NCBI GenBank assembly: GCA_046160825.1
Contig: JBJXHC010000042.1
Span: forward strand, 1-26,292
Direction: 5' to 3'
Origin: JBJXHC01 sp046160825
GTDB taxonomy: Bacteria > Bacteroidota > Ignavibacteria > UBA10030 > UBA6906
DNA: 26,292 nucleotides
Shown here one piece after another: positions 15,170 through 22,807 of this stretch. A model generated the notes under the pieces. That model saw only the letters and a list, made by a program, of their open reading frames with translations, searched no databases and was not told the DNA's origin. Positions within the stretch are counted from its first letter, which is position 1. The number at the start of each line of letters is the position of its first letter. Position numbers and translations under genes: made by a program.

Positions 15170-18100
15170 CTACCGTACTTCGGCTGCAAGTTGCGGCTGG
15201 ACGTGTGTCTGTGTGGGTTGCTCTTCGTTCTCTGATTCCGGTGCAACCTTCGTGAACCTTGCCAGCAAAGTATAGAGTACAGGTACCAGCACAAGCGTCA
15301 GGAATGTCGAGAAGAACACACCACCGACAACCGATAAGCCAAGAGGTCGACGCGATTCTGCACCCGCACCAAAACCCACAGCAATAGGCAGAATTCCAAA
15401 AATGGTCGAAAACGACGTCATGAGAATGGGACGAAGGCGAATCGTCGCTGCCTCAATGACCGCATCCGTGGCAGACTTGCCACTCTCCTGAAGCTGATTT
15501 GAAAATTCCACGATCAGAATTGCGTTCTTCGTTACCAGACCGATGAGCATGATCAGTCCGATTTGTGAATAGATGTTCAACGTCTGTCCGAATATGAAGA
15601 GCGTCAGCAGGGCACCGAAGACTGCCAGGGGTACCGAGAGCAAGATCGTGAGCGGATGGACAAAGCTCTCGAATTGCGCCGCGAGCACGAGATAGATAAA
15701 GACGATCGCAAGCAGGAACATGAAGTAAAGGCTGGAGCTTGAGGATTTAAACTCCAATGATTGCCCGCCGAATTCACGTTTTATTCCTGCGGGAAGTTTC
15801 TCGGCAGCGATCCTATCAAGGTCATCCAGGGCCTGACCGAGGTTCACGCCGGGGACAAGGTTTGCGGTGATCGTTGCGGAACGAACCCGATTATAATGAT
15901 TCAACTCCTTGGGAGCAAGCGTTTCCTGTACCCTCACAACATTCGCCAGTTGCACCAACCCGCCTGTGCCGCGAATGTAGATTTCTCTGATTGCATCAGG
16001 GGTCGCGCGAGCGGCGGGCTTCATCTGAAGAATAACATCATATTGCTTTGTGCCGCGCTTGAAGTTCGTAACGACGCGACCACCAAGAAACGTCTCCAGC
16101 GTGGTACCAATGTCTGTAACGGACGCTCCGAGTCCCGCAGCACGTTCCCTGTCAATAGCGAGATCAAGCTGCGGTTTGTTCAGTCGCAGATCAGTATCTA
16201 GGTTGATCAAATATCCAAGCTTCGAGGCTTCTCCCATCATCGTTCCAACTGCCTGATTCAGTTCTTCGTAGTTATCGGCCTGAAGCACGTACTCAACAGG
16301 ACTTGAGCTGAAGTTTCCACCGAGACTCGGTGGGTTGATAACAAACGCCAGAACACCGGGGATCGAAATCAATTGGGGGAAGAGTTCCTGCACGAGTTGT
16401 TGTTGTGATTTGTCACGCTCGCTGCGCGGTTTCAAATTCAGAAAGATAATGCCGTTCGTGACACTTCCGGGCCCGCCGAAACCCAATCCGATGGCCGTAA
16501 ACAAACCCCGGCGTTCCGGAAGAGCAAGCAGTCGACGTTCCACTTCCCGCATGTATTTGTCCGAATAACCGAGCGTGGCGCCTTCCGGGGCAATCACAAT
16601 TCCGAAGCCGATACCACGATCTTCTGTTGGCACCAGCTCGCTTGGGATAAATATGAATAATACCGCGCTGAGGCCAACCGTGAGCACGGCGGCAACGATC
16701 ATCAACATCCTATGCCGAAGAGCAACGCGCAGCGTTCGATCATACGTCGAGTTAAGCCACTCGAAAAATCTGTCAAAGGATCGAGACGCTCTGCTTTTGC
16801 TTGTACCATGCAAGGGCTTGAGGATCTTCGAGCTCAACATCGGCGTTAGTGTGAGCGCGACAAAGCCTGAAATGAGCACCGCCACCGCAACCGAGACGCC
16901 AAATTCGTTGAACAATCGTCCGACCGATCCGGTAAGAAACGCAAGGGGAACGAATACGGCAACCAACGCGATCGTTGTCGCAATCACCGCAAACCCGATT
17001 TCACTACTGCCGTCAAATGCCGCTTGTCGACGGCTCTTTCCCATTTCCATGTGGCGATAAATATTCTCCAATACCACAATGGCGTCATCAACAACCAGAC
17101 CGATAGCAAGCACCCAGGCAAGAAGTGTAAGTATGTTGATTGTAAAGCCTGCAAAATATGCGGCGGCAAGTGCACCGAGAATCGAGATGGGAATGGCTAC
17201 CGAGGGAATCGCTGTTGCTCTGAAACTCTTCAGAAACACCAAGACCACTAACACGACGAGACAGACGGCGATGACTAATGTCTCGGTGACTTCGGAAATG
17301 GATTCCGTGATAAAGGTCGAGGAATCGAACGCGACATCGAGCCTCATCCCTTCCGGAAGAATCGCTGTCAATCCCTCCAACGCTTTACGAACTTCGGCGG
17401 CAACGTCGACCGTGCTGGCCTTTGACTGCTTGACAATGCCAAGACCAACGGCGGACTGTCCATTGAACCGTGCAACGGTGCGCTCATCTTCGGCACCGAC
17501 GGCCACCTCGGCAATATCGCGTAGTCGGACAATACTGTTCTCACTTTGCGAAACGATAATCGCACCGAACTCTTCCGGCGTGGAGAGTTCACCGCGTGTC
17601 CGTACAGAGAATTCCCGTTCGTTCCCTTCCACTCTTCCCGCCGGTATCTCGGCGTTCTCCCGTCGGACTGCCATCTCAACATCCTGTGTTGTAAGGCCGC
17701 GCGACGCCATCCGCAATGGATCGAGCCATACACGCATTGCATACCGACGCTCGCCTCCAATAATCACCGAGCCGACGCCCGCGAGCCGCTGGATCTTCTC
17801 CTTCAACACACGATCGGCAACATCCGTCAGTTCTAGTCCGTTGTGGCGATCACTTGAAAGTGCAAGCCAGACAATCGCCTGCGCATTGGCATCCACCTTG
17901 GAGATAATCGGATCGTCGATCTCACGCGGAAGATTGCCACGGACGCGGGAGACGCGGTCACGTACGTCATTCGCCGCTTCATCGACATTCCGATCCAGCT
18001 CAAATTCAATCGTGATGACCGAGCCTTGTTCGCGGCTGGAGGACGTTAACGTCTTCACACCTTCGAGTGTGGCGAACTGCTCTTCCAGCACGTTCGTGAT

Positions 18101-18286
18101 TTCCGTTTCCACAACGCTGGGACTCGCCCCGCGATACAAGCTGACAATAGAAATGATGGGCGGATCAATATCAGGATACTCACGTACCGGCAGACGGGTG
18201 AAGGCGATGATCCCGAACAACAGAATCGCAAAGCTCATGACACTTGCGAAGACCGGACGCTGGATTGACATGGTACTCAGTTTCAT
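15170..18286 (-). CDS. RND efflux pump inner-membrane transporter (AcrB/HAE1 family)
   Basis: A 1038-residue proton-driven exporter that pumps hydrophobic or amphiphilic compounds from the periplasm or inner leaflet to TolC. The N-terminus (RPVFASVMSFAILLFGIIAF) is the first helix. A large periplasmic porter domain follows, then helices 2-6 from about residue 333. Asp400-Asp401 in GLVVDDAIVVLENI on helix 4 is the proton relay. A second half from about 520 repeats the architecture, with helices from about 855 and a lysine in the GLVTKNAILIVEF helix, also part of the relay. The conserved pair and the size place it in HAE1, not the heavy-metal HME class. It is the last gene of a tolC-adaptor-pump operon, 6 bp after the adaptor stop. 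The substrate is unknown. Confidence 0.95.
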   Translation of the reverse strand: MKLSTMSIQRPVFASVMSFAILLFGIIAFTRLPVREYPDIDPPIISIVSLYRGASPSVVETEITNVLEEQFATLEGVKTLTSSSREQGSVITIEFELDRNVDEAANDVRDRVSRVRGNLPREIDDPIISKVDANAQAIVWLALSSDRHNGLELTDVADRVLKEKIQRLAGVGSVIIGGERRYAMRVWLDPLRMASRGLTTQDVEMAVRRENAEIPAGRVEGNEREFSVRTRGELSTPEEFGAIIVSQSENSIVRLRDIAEVAVGAEDERTVARFNGQSAVGLGIVKQSKASTVDVAAEVRKALEGLTAILPEGMRLDVAFDSSTFITESISEVTETLVIAVCLVVLVVLVFLKSFRATAIPSVAIPISILGALAAAYFAGFTINILTLLAWVLAIGLVVDDAIVVLENIYRHMEMGKSRRQAAFDGSSEIGFAVIATTIALVAVFVPLAFLTGSVGRLFNEFGVSVAVAVLISGFVALTLTPMLSSKILKPLHGTSKSRASRSFDRFFEWLNSTYDRTLRVALRHRMLMIVAAVLTVGLSAVLFIFIPSELVPTEDRGIGFGIVIAPEGATLGYSDKYMREVERRLLALPERRGLFTAIGLGFGGPGSVTNGIIFLNLKPRSERDKSQQQLVQELFPQLISIPGVLAFVINPPSLGGNFSSSPVEYVLQADNYEELNQAVGTMMGEASKLGYLINLDTDLRLNKPQLDLAIDRERAAGLGASVTDIGTTLETFLGGRVVTNFKRGTKQYDVILQMKPAARATPDAIREIYIRGTGGLVQLANVVRVQETLAPKELNHYNRVRSATITANLVPGVNLGQALDDLDRIAAEKLPAGIKREFGGQSLEFKSSSSSLYFMFLLAIVFIYLVLAAQFESFVHPLTILLSVPLAVFGALLTLFIFGQTLNIYSQIGLIMLIGLVTKNAILIVEFSNQLQESGKSATDAVIEAATIRLRPILMTSFSTIFGILPIAVGFGAGAESRRPLGLSVVGGVFFSTFLTLVLVPVLYTLLARFTKVAPESENEEQPTQTHVQPQLAAEVR

Positions 18287-18292
18287 GACAGA

Positions 18293-19384
18293 TTATCCTC
18301 CCACTTTCGCTGAATGAGACGCCGTATCTTGTTCGCTCATCATCGGCATTACCTTGCCTCCGTCAAACAGCTTCTGGTGTCCGGCGCGCACCACCGTCAT
18401 ACCCGGTTCCAATCCTCCAAGAACTTCGACGACGTCCGACATGCGCGTTCCAAGTGTAACAGCAACGCGTGCAACGGAGCTGTCGGGCTTTACAATGAAC
18501 ACAAATGACTGGTTGCCGCTGCCAAACACTGCCTCATTCGGAATCGTCAGAGCATTCGGGCGTTCCGCCAGAACCGCGGAAACATTAGCGGACATTCCCG
18601 GTCGGACTTTTCTGCCTACGTTCTGAACGCGGGCAACGACGTGAGCGCTACGTGTTATCTGATCAATCATAGGTTCGATGACGATGATTTTCCCTTTTAA
18701 TTCCACACCCGCAAATGCGGAGGTAGAGACATTGACCAAAGCACCCTGCGAAAGCTGTGAGAGAAACCGCTCCGGCGCTGAAAACGTTACGCGCATCTCA
18801 TCAACGTTTGCCAGATCCGTGACTGCCTGACCGGCACGGAGAAACATTCCCACGCTCACTTTTCTTGCGCCGGCAATTCCGTCGAATGGTGCCACGATTC
18901 TTGTTTTTTCAAAACGGGCTTTTGCCAGTGCAAGATTCGCTTCGGCGACTTTTAACGCTGCTGCTGCGTCGTCCAAATCCTGTGGAGCGCCGGCGCCCTG
19001 CTCAACAACGGACTTCACGCGGTCGTAGGTTGACTTACTTTGTGCACGCAACGCGTCCGCCCTTGCGAACTCGGCAGAGAGCTGACCATCGTCAAGCTGC
19101 GCAATTAACTCACCTCTTCTCAAGAAGCCTCCCTCTCGAAAGGGAATGGATTTGACCGATGCATCAATTTCCGCGACAACAGTGATCGCTTCGATGGCCT
19201 CCATCGTTCCGATGGCTTCAAATTTGTCTGTAACTTTCTGCACAACCACAGGACTCACTTCCGCCGGCATGGGAGGCATGGAGAATCCACCACCGGGTCC
19301 GTTACCCCCTCCGCAGCCGCTTATCAATACAAAGCTCGAGAGAAGCATAACGGTGAAGAGGGATTGTTTAAATGGGGTTTTCAT
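18293..19384 (-). CDS. RND periplasmic adaptor (membrane fusion lipoprotein)
   Basis: A 363-residue membrane-fusion protein that links the RND pump to the TolC channel. It begins with a lipoprotein signal, lipobox LISGC with Cys24, followed by a Gly-rich linker. The lipoyl half-motif GTMEAIEAITVVAEIDASV (about 57-76), the alpha-hairpin (about 96-155, EFARADALRAQSK) and the second lipoyl half with IVAPFDGIAG (about 163-172) are in the usual order. The beta-barrel (MRVTFSAPE) and membrane-proximal domains follow. The length is near the AcrA/MexA family norm. It lies between tolC (37 bp upstream) and the pump gene (6 bp downstream) and is clearly co-transcribed. Specificity cannot be told from the sequence. 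Confidence 0.93.
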   Translation of the reverse strand: MKTPFKQSLFTVMLLSSFVLISGCGGGNGPGGGFSMPPMPAEVSPVVVQKVTDKFEAIGTMEAIEAITVVAEIDASVKSIPFREGGFLRRGELIAQLDDGQLSAEFARADALRAQSKSTYDRVKSVVEQGAGAPQDLDDAAAALKVAEANLALAKARFEKTRIVAPFDGIAGARKVSVGMFLRAGQAVTDLANVDEMRVTFSAPERFLSQLSQGALVNVSTSAFAGVELKGKIIVIEPMIDQITRSAHVVARVQNVGRKVRPGMSANVSAVLAERPNALTIPNEAVFGSGNQSFVFIVKPDSSVARVAVTLGTRMSDVVEVLGGLEPGMTVVRAGHQKLFDGGKVMPMMSEQDTASHSAKVGG

Positions 19385-19421
19385 TGTTGTCGTTTGCCTT
19401 TCTACTGGATGTCTGAACTCG

Positions 19422-20975
19422 TTAACGGGAGATACTGGACGTCAATTGTCTCAATGTGGCAGCGGCTTTGGCGCTTCGTACCAGAGCCTGCGAGTATCGT
19501 TGTTGCGCAACAGCAAAATCGGCACCGAGGCGAACAAGCTCGAATGCCGTGGAGCGGCCGTTCTGAAATTCAATCTGCCCGATGCGTACTTGTTCTTGCG
19601 CGGCTTCCACGCCCTCCCGCGCTGCCTTCAAGCGGCGTTGGCCGTGGGACAATTCGCGGTAACTCGTGCGCACCTGCTCTTCGAGTGCTCGTGTGTGTTG
19701 GATATACCGCTGCTCGGCAATAGTCAATTCAGCATCCAGACGATCCTGCTCGCCCAGACCGCTGCGAAGTGGGATCGGTAGAGTGACCTCCACTCCAACA
19801 CTCCATGTTGGAAAGTTGCGCTTCAGCGCTTCACGAATGGCATCACTCTGGTTTCCACCGATAGTTGTCCGGAGTGTGTCGCTTCCGAAAATTACATCCT
19901 GCGAAGTCCCACTGAGGCCACTCCCGCCGAGCGAACCGACAAGATCAATTTTTGGCAGAGCCTCCCAGAACGCAGCCTTTGACAATGCGCGTCTCGCTTC
20001 AACGTCTGCTTTTGCAGCCTGGAGTTCAAGATTGTTCTCGAGTGCCTGTCGAAGCAAGGCATCAACATCTTCAAGCGGAAGTTCCTCAGGAGGATCGTCC
20101 ACAGTGGAAAAGCGTTGTCGCCCATCTCGCGGCCGCTCTCCGATCAACGAAGCAATCTCATCGGAATACCTGTCGAGTTGCTCCTCACGGTCAAGGAGGA
20201 GAATTTCCTGTTCAGCGAGGAAGGTCCTTCCCGTCGCTACCTGATTAGGCCCCACGAGTCCGGCCTTGGCGCGTGCTTCAGTATCTTTCAGGAATGCCTG
20301 TGCGCGGTCGCGTGTGAGTTTCAGCGTGGCATAGTCGCGCTCTGCGGCGTAGAGATCCCAGTAGCGCTTTTCCACCTCCGTGCTGATTGCAAGAACTTGC
20401 TGATCGTAACGTGCCTTCGCCGCATCCATTTCCTGATCCGCTTTTTCCAGGTTCTTGCGCGACGAAACCCAGAGCCCGCCCAACAACGGCTGTCGCACAC
20501 TCAGGTTCCCAAACGCTGTGTACTGTGGATTGAGAGATGCGAACGATGAGTTCGTCTCCGCCTTGATCGTGTTCAGAGATGCCTCAATGCTCGTGCCGAT
20601 GGGCAGGTTCATCCGCAAGCCACCACTGGTGGTTGTTTGCTTTGCTGCGAGGACTGCAGCACCGGCGAAGAACGATGCCGTCGGTTCTTCGCGATCAATG
20701 TAGTTCAGATTGAAGAAGAGTGTGGGATCGAAGAACCCGGCTTCCCTGCGCGCAGCTCCGCGTGCCGCGAGATAGGAGGCCTCGGCAATCCGTACGGAAG
20801 TGGCTTTATCCAAAGCGTGTTGTGTCGCTTCTCGTAGCGGCATTGGCGTCCCTTCCAGCTCGTCCAGAATTGATTGAAGCGAGCTATCGGGATTGGAGGA
20901 AGTTTGTGCAACTGCAACATGCGCGATGCATACGAGCACAACGAGGGTGAAAAAAACAACTGCGTTCTTGGTCAT
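19422..20975 (-). CDS. TolC-family outer-membrane efflux protein
   Basis: A 517-residue outer-membrane channel that completes the tripartite pump. A Sec signal peptide covers about residues 1-23, ending ...AHVAVAQ. The mature part has two internally similar halves of long amphipathic helices with few prolines, for example LEKADQEMDAAKARYDQQVL and LEEQVRTSYRELSHGQRRLKAA, and short strand segments such as FFNLNY and SVGVEVTLPIPL. The asparagine-rich strands and the (F/Y)ELVRLGADF stretch near the C-terminus are typical of the OEP family. It is the first gene of the tolC-adaptor-pump operon. I see no Shine-Dalgarno sequence before the ATG and no adjacent TetR- or MarR-type repressor. Confidence 0.92.
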   Translation of the reverse strand: MTKNAVVFFTLVVLVCIAHVAVAQTSSNPDSSLQSILDELEGTPMPLREATQHALDKATSVRIAEASYLAARGAARREAGFFDPTLFFNLNYIDREEPTASFFAGAAVLAAKQTTTSGGLRMNLPIGTSIEASLNTIKAETNSSFASLNPQYTAFGNLSVRQPLLGGLWVSSRKNLEKADQEMDAAKARYDQQVLAISTEVEKRYWDLYAAERDYATLKLTRDRAQAFLKDTEARAKAGLVGPNQVATGRTFLAEQEILLLDREEQLDRYSDEIASLIGERPRDGRQRFSTVDDPPEELPLEDVDALLRQALENNLELQAAKADVEARRALSKAAFWEALPKIDLVGSLGGSGLSGTSQDVIFGSDTLRTTIGGNQSDAIREALKRNFPTWSVGVEVTLPIPLRSGLGEQDRLDAELTIAEQRYIQHTRALEEQVRTSYRELSHGQRRLKAAREGVEAAQEQVRIGQIEFQNGRSTAFELVRLGADFAVAQQRYSQALVRSAKAAATLRQLTSSISR

Positions 20976-21046
20976 GGATGATGTATTTGAATGAACGAGA
21001 AAAATCGGTTTTTCTGAACGTAGAGCCTTGTTTCGGCGGAATTGGA

Positions 21047-21066
21047 GGACGGGTGAAAACCTGTCC
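21047..21066 (-). terminator. GAAA-loop hairpin after the metallopeptidase gene
   Basis: GGACGGGT and ACCTGTCC form a stem with one mismatch around a GAAA loop (plus-strand reading), just after the metallopeptidase stop. No T run follows in the minus direction, so termination here would be weak, or the element may separate this gene from the tolC operon downstream. Confidence 0.3.
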
Positions 21067-21074
21067 CTCTTTCC

Positions 21075-21929
21075 TTACGGATTTACATCTTCAAACGTAT
21101 CGCCCTGACTGACATCTCCGGTCTTGAATCCTTTATAGAACCATTGTTTTCGTTGCGCGGAAGATCCGTGTGTAAATGCGTCGGGAACAACTCGTCCCTG
21201 CGTCATTTTCTGGATGGTGTCATCGCCAACAGCGCTCGCGGCATTGAGCGCTTCTTCGATGTCGCCCTCTTCCAGAATATTCTTCGCGCGTTGCGCGTGA
21301 TGCGCCCATACGCCGGCAAAGAAATCCGCCTGCAGCTCCAGCCGGACCGACAACTGGTTATACTCTTTCTCGCTCACCCTGCCGCGCATTTGGTGGACCT
21401 GATCGGTCGTGCCCATCAACCGCTGAACATGATGCCCTACCTCGTGCGCGATAACATAGGCAACGGCAAAATCACCGGGAGCGTTCAACTGGTTCTGGAG
21501 TTGTTCGCAAAACGAAAGATCGATATACACTCTTTTGTCGCCGGGACAATAAAACGGCCCGGACGCGGCGCTCGATAATCCGCACGCGGATTCGACCTGA
21601 CCGCTGAACAATACCAGCTTCGGCAATTCGTACGTACCTCCTCCCTGGCGGAAGAGTTCGTTCCAGACATCTTCGGTATCGCCAAGGACAACACCGACAA
21701 ATTCCGCAAGCGCCTGTTCTTGCTCCGTGGCCTGATACGCAGAGCCGGTACTTTGACCGCCTCCCTGTTCCTGTACCACATTGAGAATGTCATTCGGATT
21801 ACCTCCGAGCAGCCAGAAGATCAGCGCAATGACTATTGTGCCGATACCGCCGCCAACCATTTTTCCCGATGGTGATGCACCGCGACGGTCTTCGATATTG
21901 TCGCTTTGTCTTCTTCCCATCCACCGCAT
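21075..21929 (-). CDS. YpfJ-like neutral zinc metallopeptidase
   Basis: A 284-residue membrane-anchored protein of the putative neutral zinc metallopeptidase family (YpfJ/KPN_02809 type). One N-terminal helix spans about residues 26-42, after the charged MRWMGRRQSD start usual in the family. The zinc site is His162-Glu163-x2-His166 in AHEVGHHVQ, with Glu197 in LELQADFFAG as the probable third ligand. Conserved landmarks include GLSSAASGPFYCPGD, QVHQMRG and the C-terminal FTHGSSAQRKQWFYKG. AAAGG lies 7 nt before the ATG. It is 67 bp downstream of the ArsR-type gene on the same strand, so it may be its regulatory target. The natural substrate of this family is not known to me. Confidence 0.93.
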   Translation of the reverse strand: MRWMGRRQSDNIEDRRGASPSGKMVGGGIGTIVIALIFWLLGGNPNDILNVVQEQGGGQSTGSAYQATEQEQALAEFVGVVLGDTEDVWNELFRQGGGTYELPKLVLFSGQVESACGLSSAASGPFYCPGDKRVYIDLSFCEQLQNQLNAPGDFAVAYVIAHEVGHHVQRLMGTTDQVHQMRGRVSEKEYNQLSVRLELQADFFAGVWAHHAQRAKNILEEGDIEEALNAASAVGDDTIQKMTQGRVVPDAFTHGSSAQRKQWFYKGFKTGDVSQGDTFEDVNP

Positions 21930-21996
21930 ATCTGAACCTTTGTACTGGCTGATGTATTATGAGCTGGGAATACTTCTTTGCAGTCGATGAATCCGA

Positions 21997-22287
21997 TTAC
22001 GAAACTGAGGACCGCACTGTTCCTTCAACGAGCGTGGTGAATTTCTCGAGCGCCTCTTTATCCACTGTTACGCGAACACAACGCCCGTCCTTCTCCGCAA
22101 CAATCAGTCCGGCATCAACGAGGATTTTGAAATGATGCGACATAGTTGGTTGCGAGAGTCCTGCAAACCTGATGGCATCGCCACACCCGATGGTACCGTG
22201 TTTGGCAATCTGCTGCAGGATGCGTACACGCGTCTTATCTGAGAGAGCTTTTGCGATTTTGACGATCTGGTCTTCGGAGTTTTTCAT
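21997..22287 (-). CDS. ArsR-family helix-turn-helix regulator
   Basis: A winged-HTH repressor of about 96 residues. The N-terminal helices (MKNSEDQIVKIAKALSDKTR) and the recognition region, GLSQPTMSHHFKILVDAGLI, are characteristic of ArsR/SmtB proteins. The wing is VAEKDGRCVRVTV. It lacks the CxC motif of metal-sensing ArsR and the Cys pair of SmtB-type alpha5 sites, so it is not an obvious metal sensor. A longer reading frame begins at 22362, but the ATG at 22287 gives the normal family length and start. An 8-bp inverted repeat overlaps this start codon, which suggests autorepression. The metallopeptidase gene 67 bp downstream is probably in the same transcript. Confidence 0.9.
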   Translation of the reverse strand: MKNSEDQIVKIAKALSDKTRVRILQQIAKHGTIGCGDAIRFAGLSQPTMSHHFKILVDAGLIVAEKDGRCVRVTVDKEALEKFTTLVEGTVRSSVS

Positions 22288-22314
22288 ATTGACGCATCGA
22301 AATATATCAATATG
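22285..22314. promoter_or_regulatory. inverted-repeat operator overlapping the arsR-type start
   Basis: CATATTGA (22285-22292) and TCAATATG (22307-22314) are perfect 8-bp arms separated by 14 bp of AT-rich sequence. One arm covers the start codon of the ArsR-type gene; next to the other, on the minus strand, lies TTGACA, a consensus -35. The sequence and position fit a self-repressed ArsR operator. Confidence 0.55.
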
Positions 22315-22380
22315 TTTGTCAAGGTCAAGAAGATTTTGTGGTTGGAAGAATTTAACCGCCAAGACTTCAAGGGCACAAAG

Positions 22381-22416
22381 AAAAAGAGGACACTGATGGT
22401 CTCAATGTCCTCTTTT
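22381..22416. terminator. intrinsic terminator downstream of tRNA-Pro
   Basis: A perfect 11-bp inverted repeat (AAAAGAGGACA at 22382-22392, TGTCCTCTTTT at 22406-22416) with a 13-nt loop follows the tRNA 3' end directly. On the minus strand it leads into a T-rich run, and on the plus strand the stem itself ends in TTTT, so it can terminate in both directions. Confidence 0.75.
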
Positions 22417-22417
22417 G

Positions 22418-22491
22418 TCGGAGCGGCGGGATTTGAACCCACGACCCCTTGCACCCCAAGCAAGTGCGCTACCGGGCTGCGCTACGCTCCG
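22418..22491 (-). tRNA. tRNA-Pro (anticodon GGG)
   Basis: The minus strand folds as a full cloverleaf of 74 nt including the discriminator base. The acceptor arms CGGAGCG and CGCTCCG pair perfectly. The D stem is GCGC/GCGC, the anticodon stem CTTGC/GCAAG with loop TTGGGGT (anticodon GGG), and the T stem GTGGG/CCCGC with loop TTCAAAT. The discriminator is A, as expected for proline tRNAs. CCA is not encoded. It reads CCC codons. A strong terminator adjoins the 3' end. On its 5' side the composition changes to AT-rich and defence genes begin, making this tRNA a natural island boundary. Confidence 0.95.
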
Positions 22492-22520
22492 AGCTGTTTT
22501 GACCACTTTTCATCTAACCA

Positions 22521-22561
22521 TGTTGACAAAAGCGAACTCACTGTCAACAATCTTGTCAACA
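22521..22561. repeat. three copies of TGTTGACA / TGTCAACA
   Basis: TGTTGACA at 22521-22528 is followed by its inverse, TGTCAACA, at 22542-22549 and again at 22554-22561. Centre-to-centre spacings are 21 and 12 bp, about two turns and one turn of the helix. The cluster lies 30-70 bp upstream of the tRNA 5' end, at the island edge. It could be an operator, or integrase arm-type sites. Confidence 0.5.
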
Positions 22562-22679
22562 CTCGCCCAACCAGAATTGTTGTCGAAATCAGTGAACAAG
22601 TTACCTAAAATACAAAGACCCAAGCAAAGAAACAAACCCTTTCGCGGTCCAGTACCGATTCCTTTCGAGTAGCCCTCTG

Positions 22680-22708
22680 TTGTTTTAGAATGGCAGTCAA
22701 GCTATATT
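22680..22708 (+). promoter_or_regulatory. promoter of the PLD endonuclease gene
   Basis: TTGTTT (22680-22685) and TATATT (22703-22708) are spaced by exactly 17 bp. The predicted transcription start is near 22715, giving a leader of about 93 nt before the endonuclease ATG. It would be the promoter of the endonuclease and possibly of the whole island operon. Confidence 0.5.
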
Positions 22709-22718
22709 GCCAGCGCAA

Positions 22719-22730
22719 GAAACTAGTTTC
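22719..22730. promoter_or_regulatory. perfect 12-bp palindrome at the endonuclease transcription start
   Basis: GAAACTAGTTTC is its own reverse complement and begins about 4 bp after the predicted transcription start of the endonuclease gene. Position and symmetry suit an operator for a dimeric protein, possibly acting as a roadblock. A chance palindrome is possible. Confidence 0.35.
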
Positions 22731-22751
22731 ATCACACCTAAGCAAGGTGCA

Positions 22752-22782
22752 GGGCAAGCATTCGGTGCTCTTGCGCCTTTTT
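22752..22782 (+). terminator. intrinsic-terminator-like hairpin in the endonuclease leader
   Basis: GGGCAAG (22752-22758) pairs with CTTGC-g-CC (22770-22777, one bulged G) around an 11-nt loop, followed directly by TTTTT (22778-22782). It stands between the predicted promoter and the Shine-Dalgarno of the endonuclease gene, so it would act as an attenuator, or as a terminator for transcripts entering the island. Confidence 0.5.
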
Positions 22783-22807
22783 CTTGTTGAACTCTGTTGG
22801 AGTGAAT

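Larger units (their letters stand above)
22492..22807. other. intergenic boundary between tRNA-Pro and the restriction island
   Basis: This 316-bp stretch holds no convincing gene. It contains three copies of an octamer TGTTGACA/TGTCAACA near the tRNA, then an AT-rich segment, and then the endonuclease promoter and leader structures listed separately. A 49-codon frame from 22690 overlaps the endonuclease start in another frame, and an 80-codon minus-strand frame runs across it; neither shows a motif. Confidence 0.45.

Noticed and set aside
17079..18317. Long plus-strand frame of 412 codons antisense to the RND pump gene
   Set aside because: It is Ser/Thr/Arg rich and lies wholly opposite a clear RND gene. 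This is the usual shadow of a GC-biased coding strand.
19146..19781. Plus-strand frame of 211 codons opposite the adaptor and tolC genes
   Set aside because: It spans two well-supported genes on the other strand and shows no domain or start signal.
20998..21015. AGAAAAA / TTTTTCT inverted repeat upstream of tolC
   Set aside because: The stem is almost all A-T and too weak to terminate transcription; it probably reflects an AT-rich promoter region.
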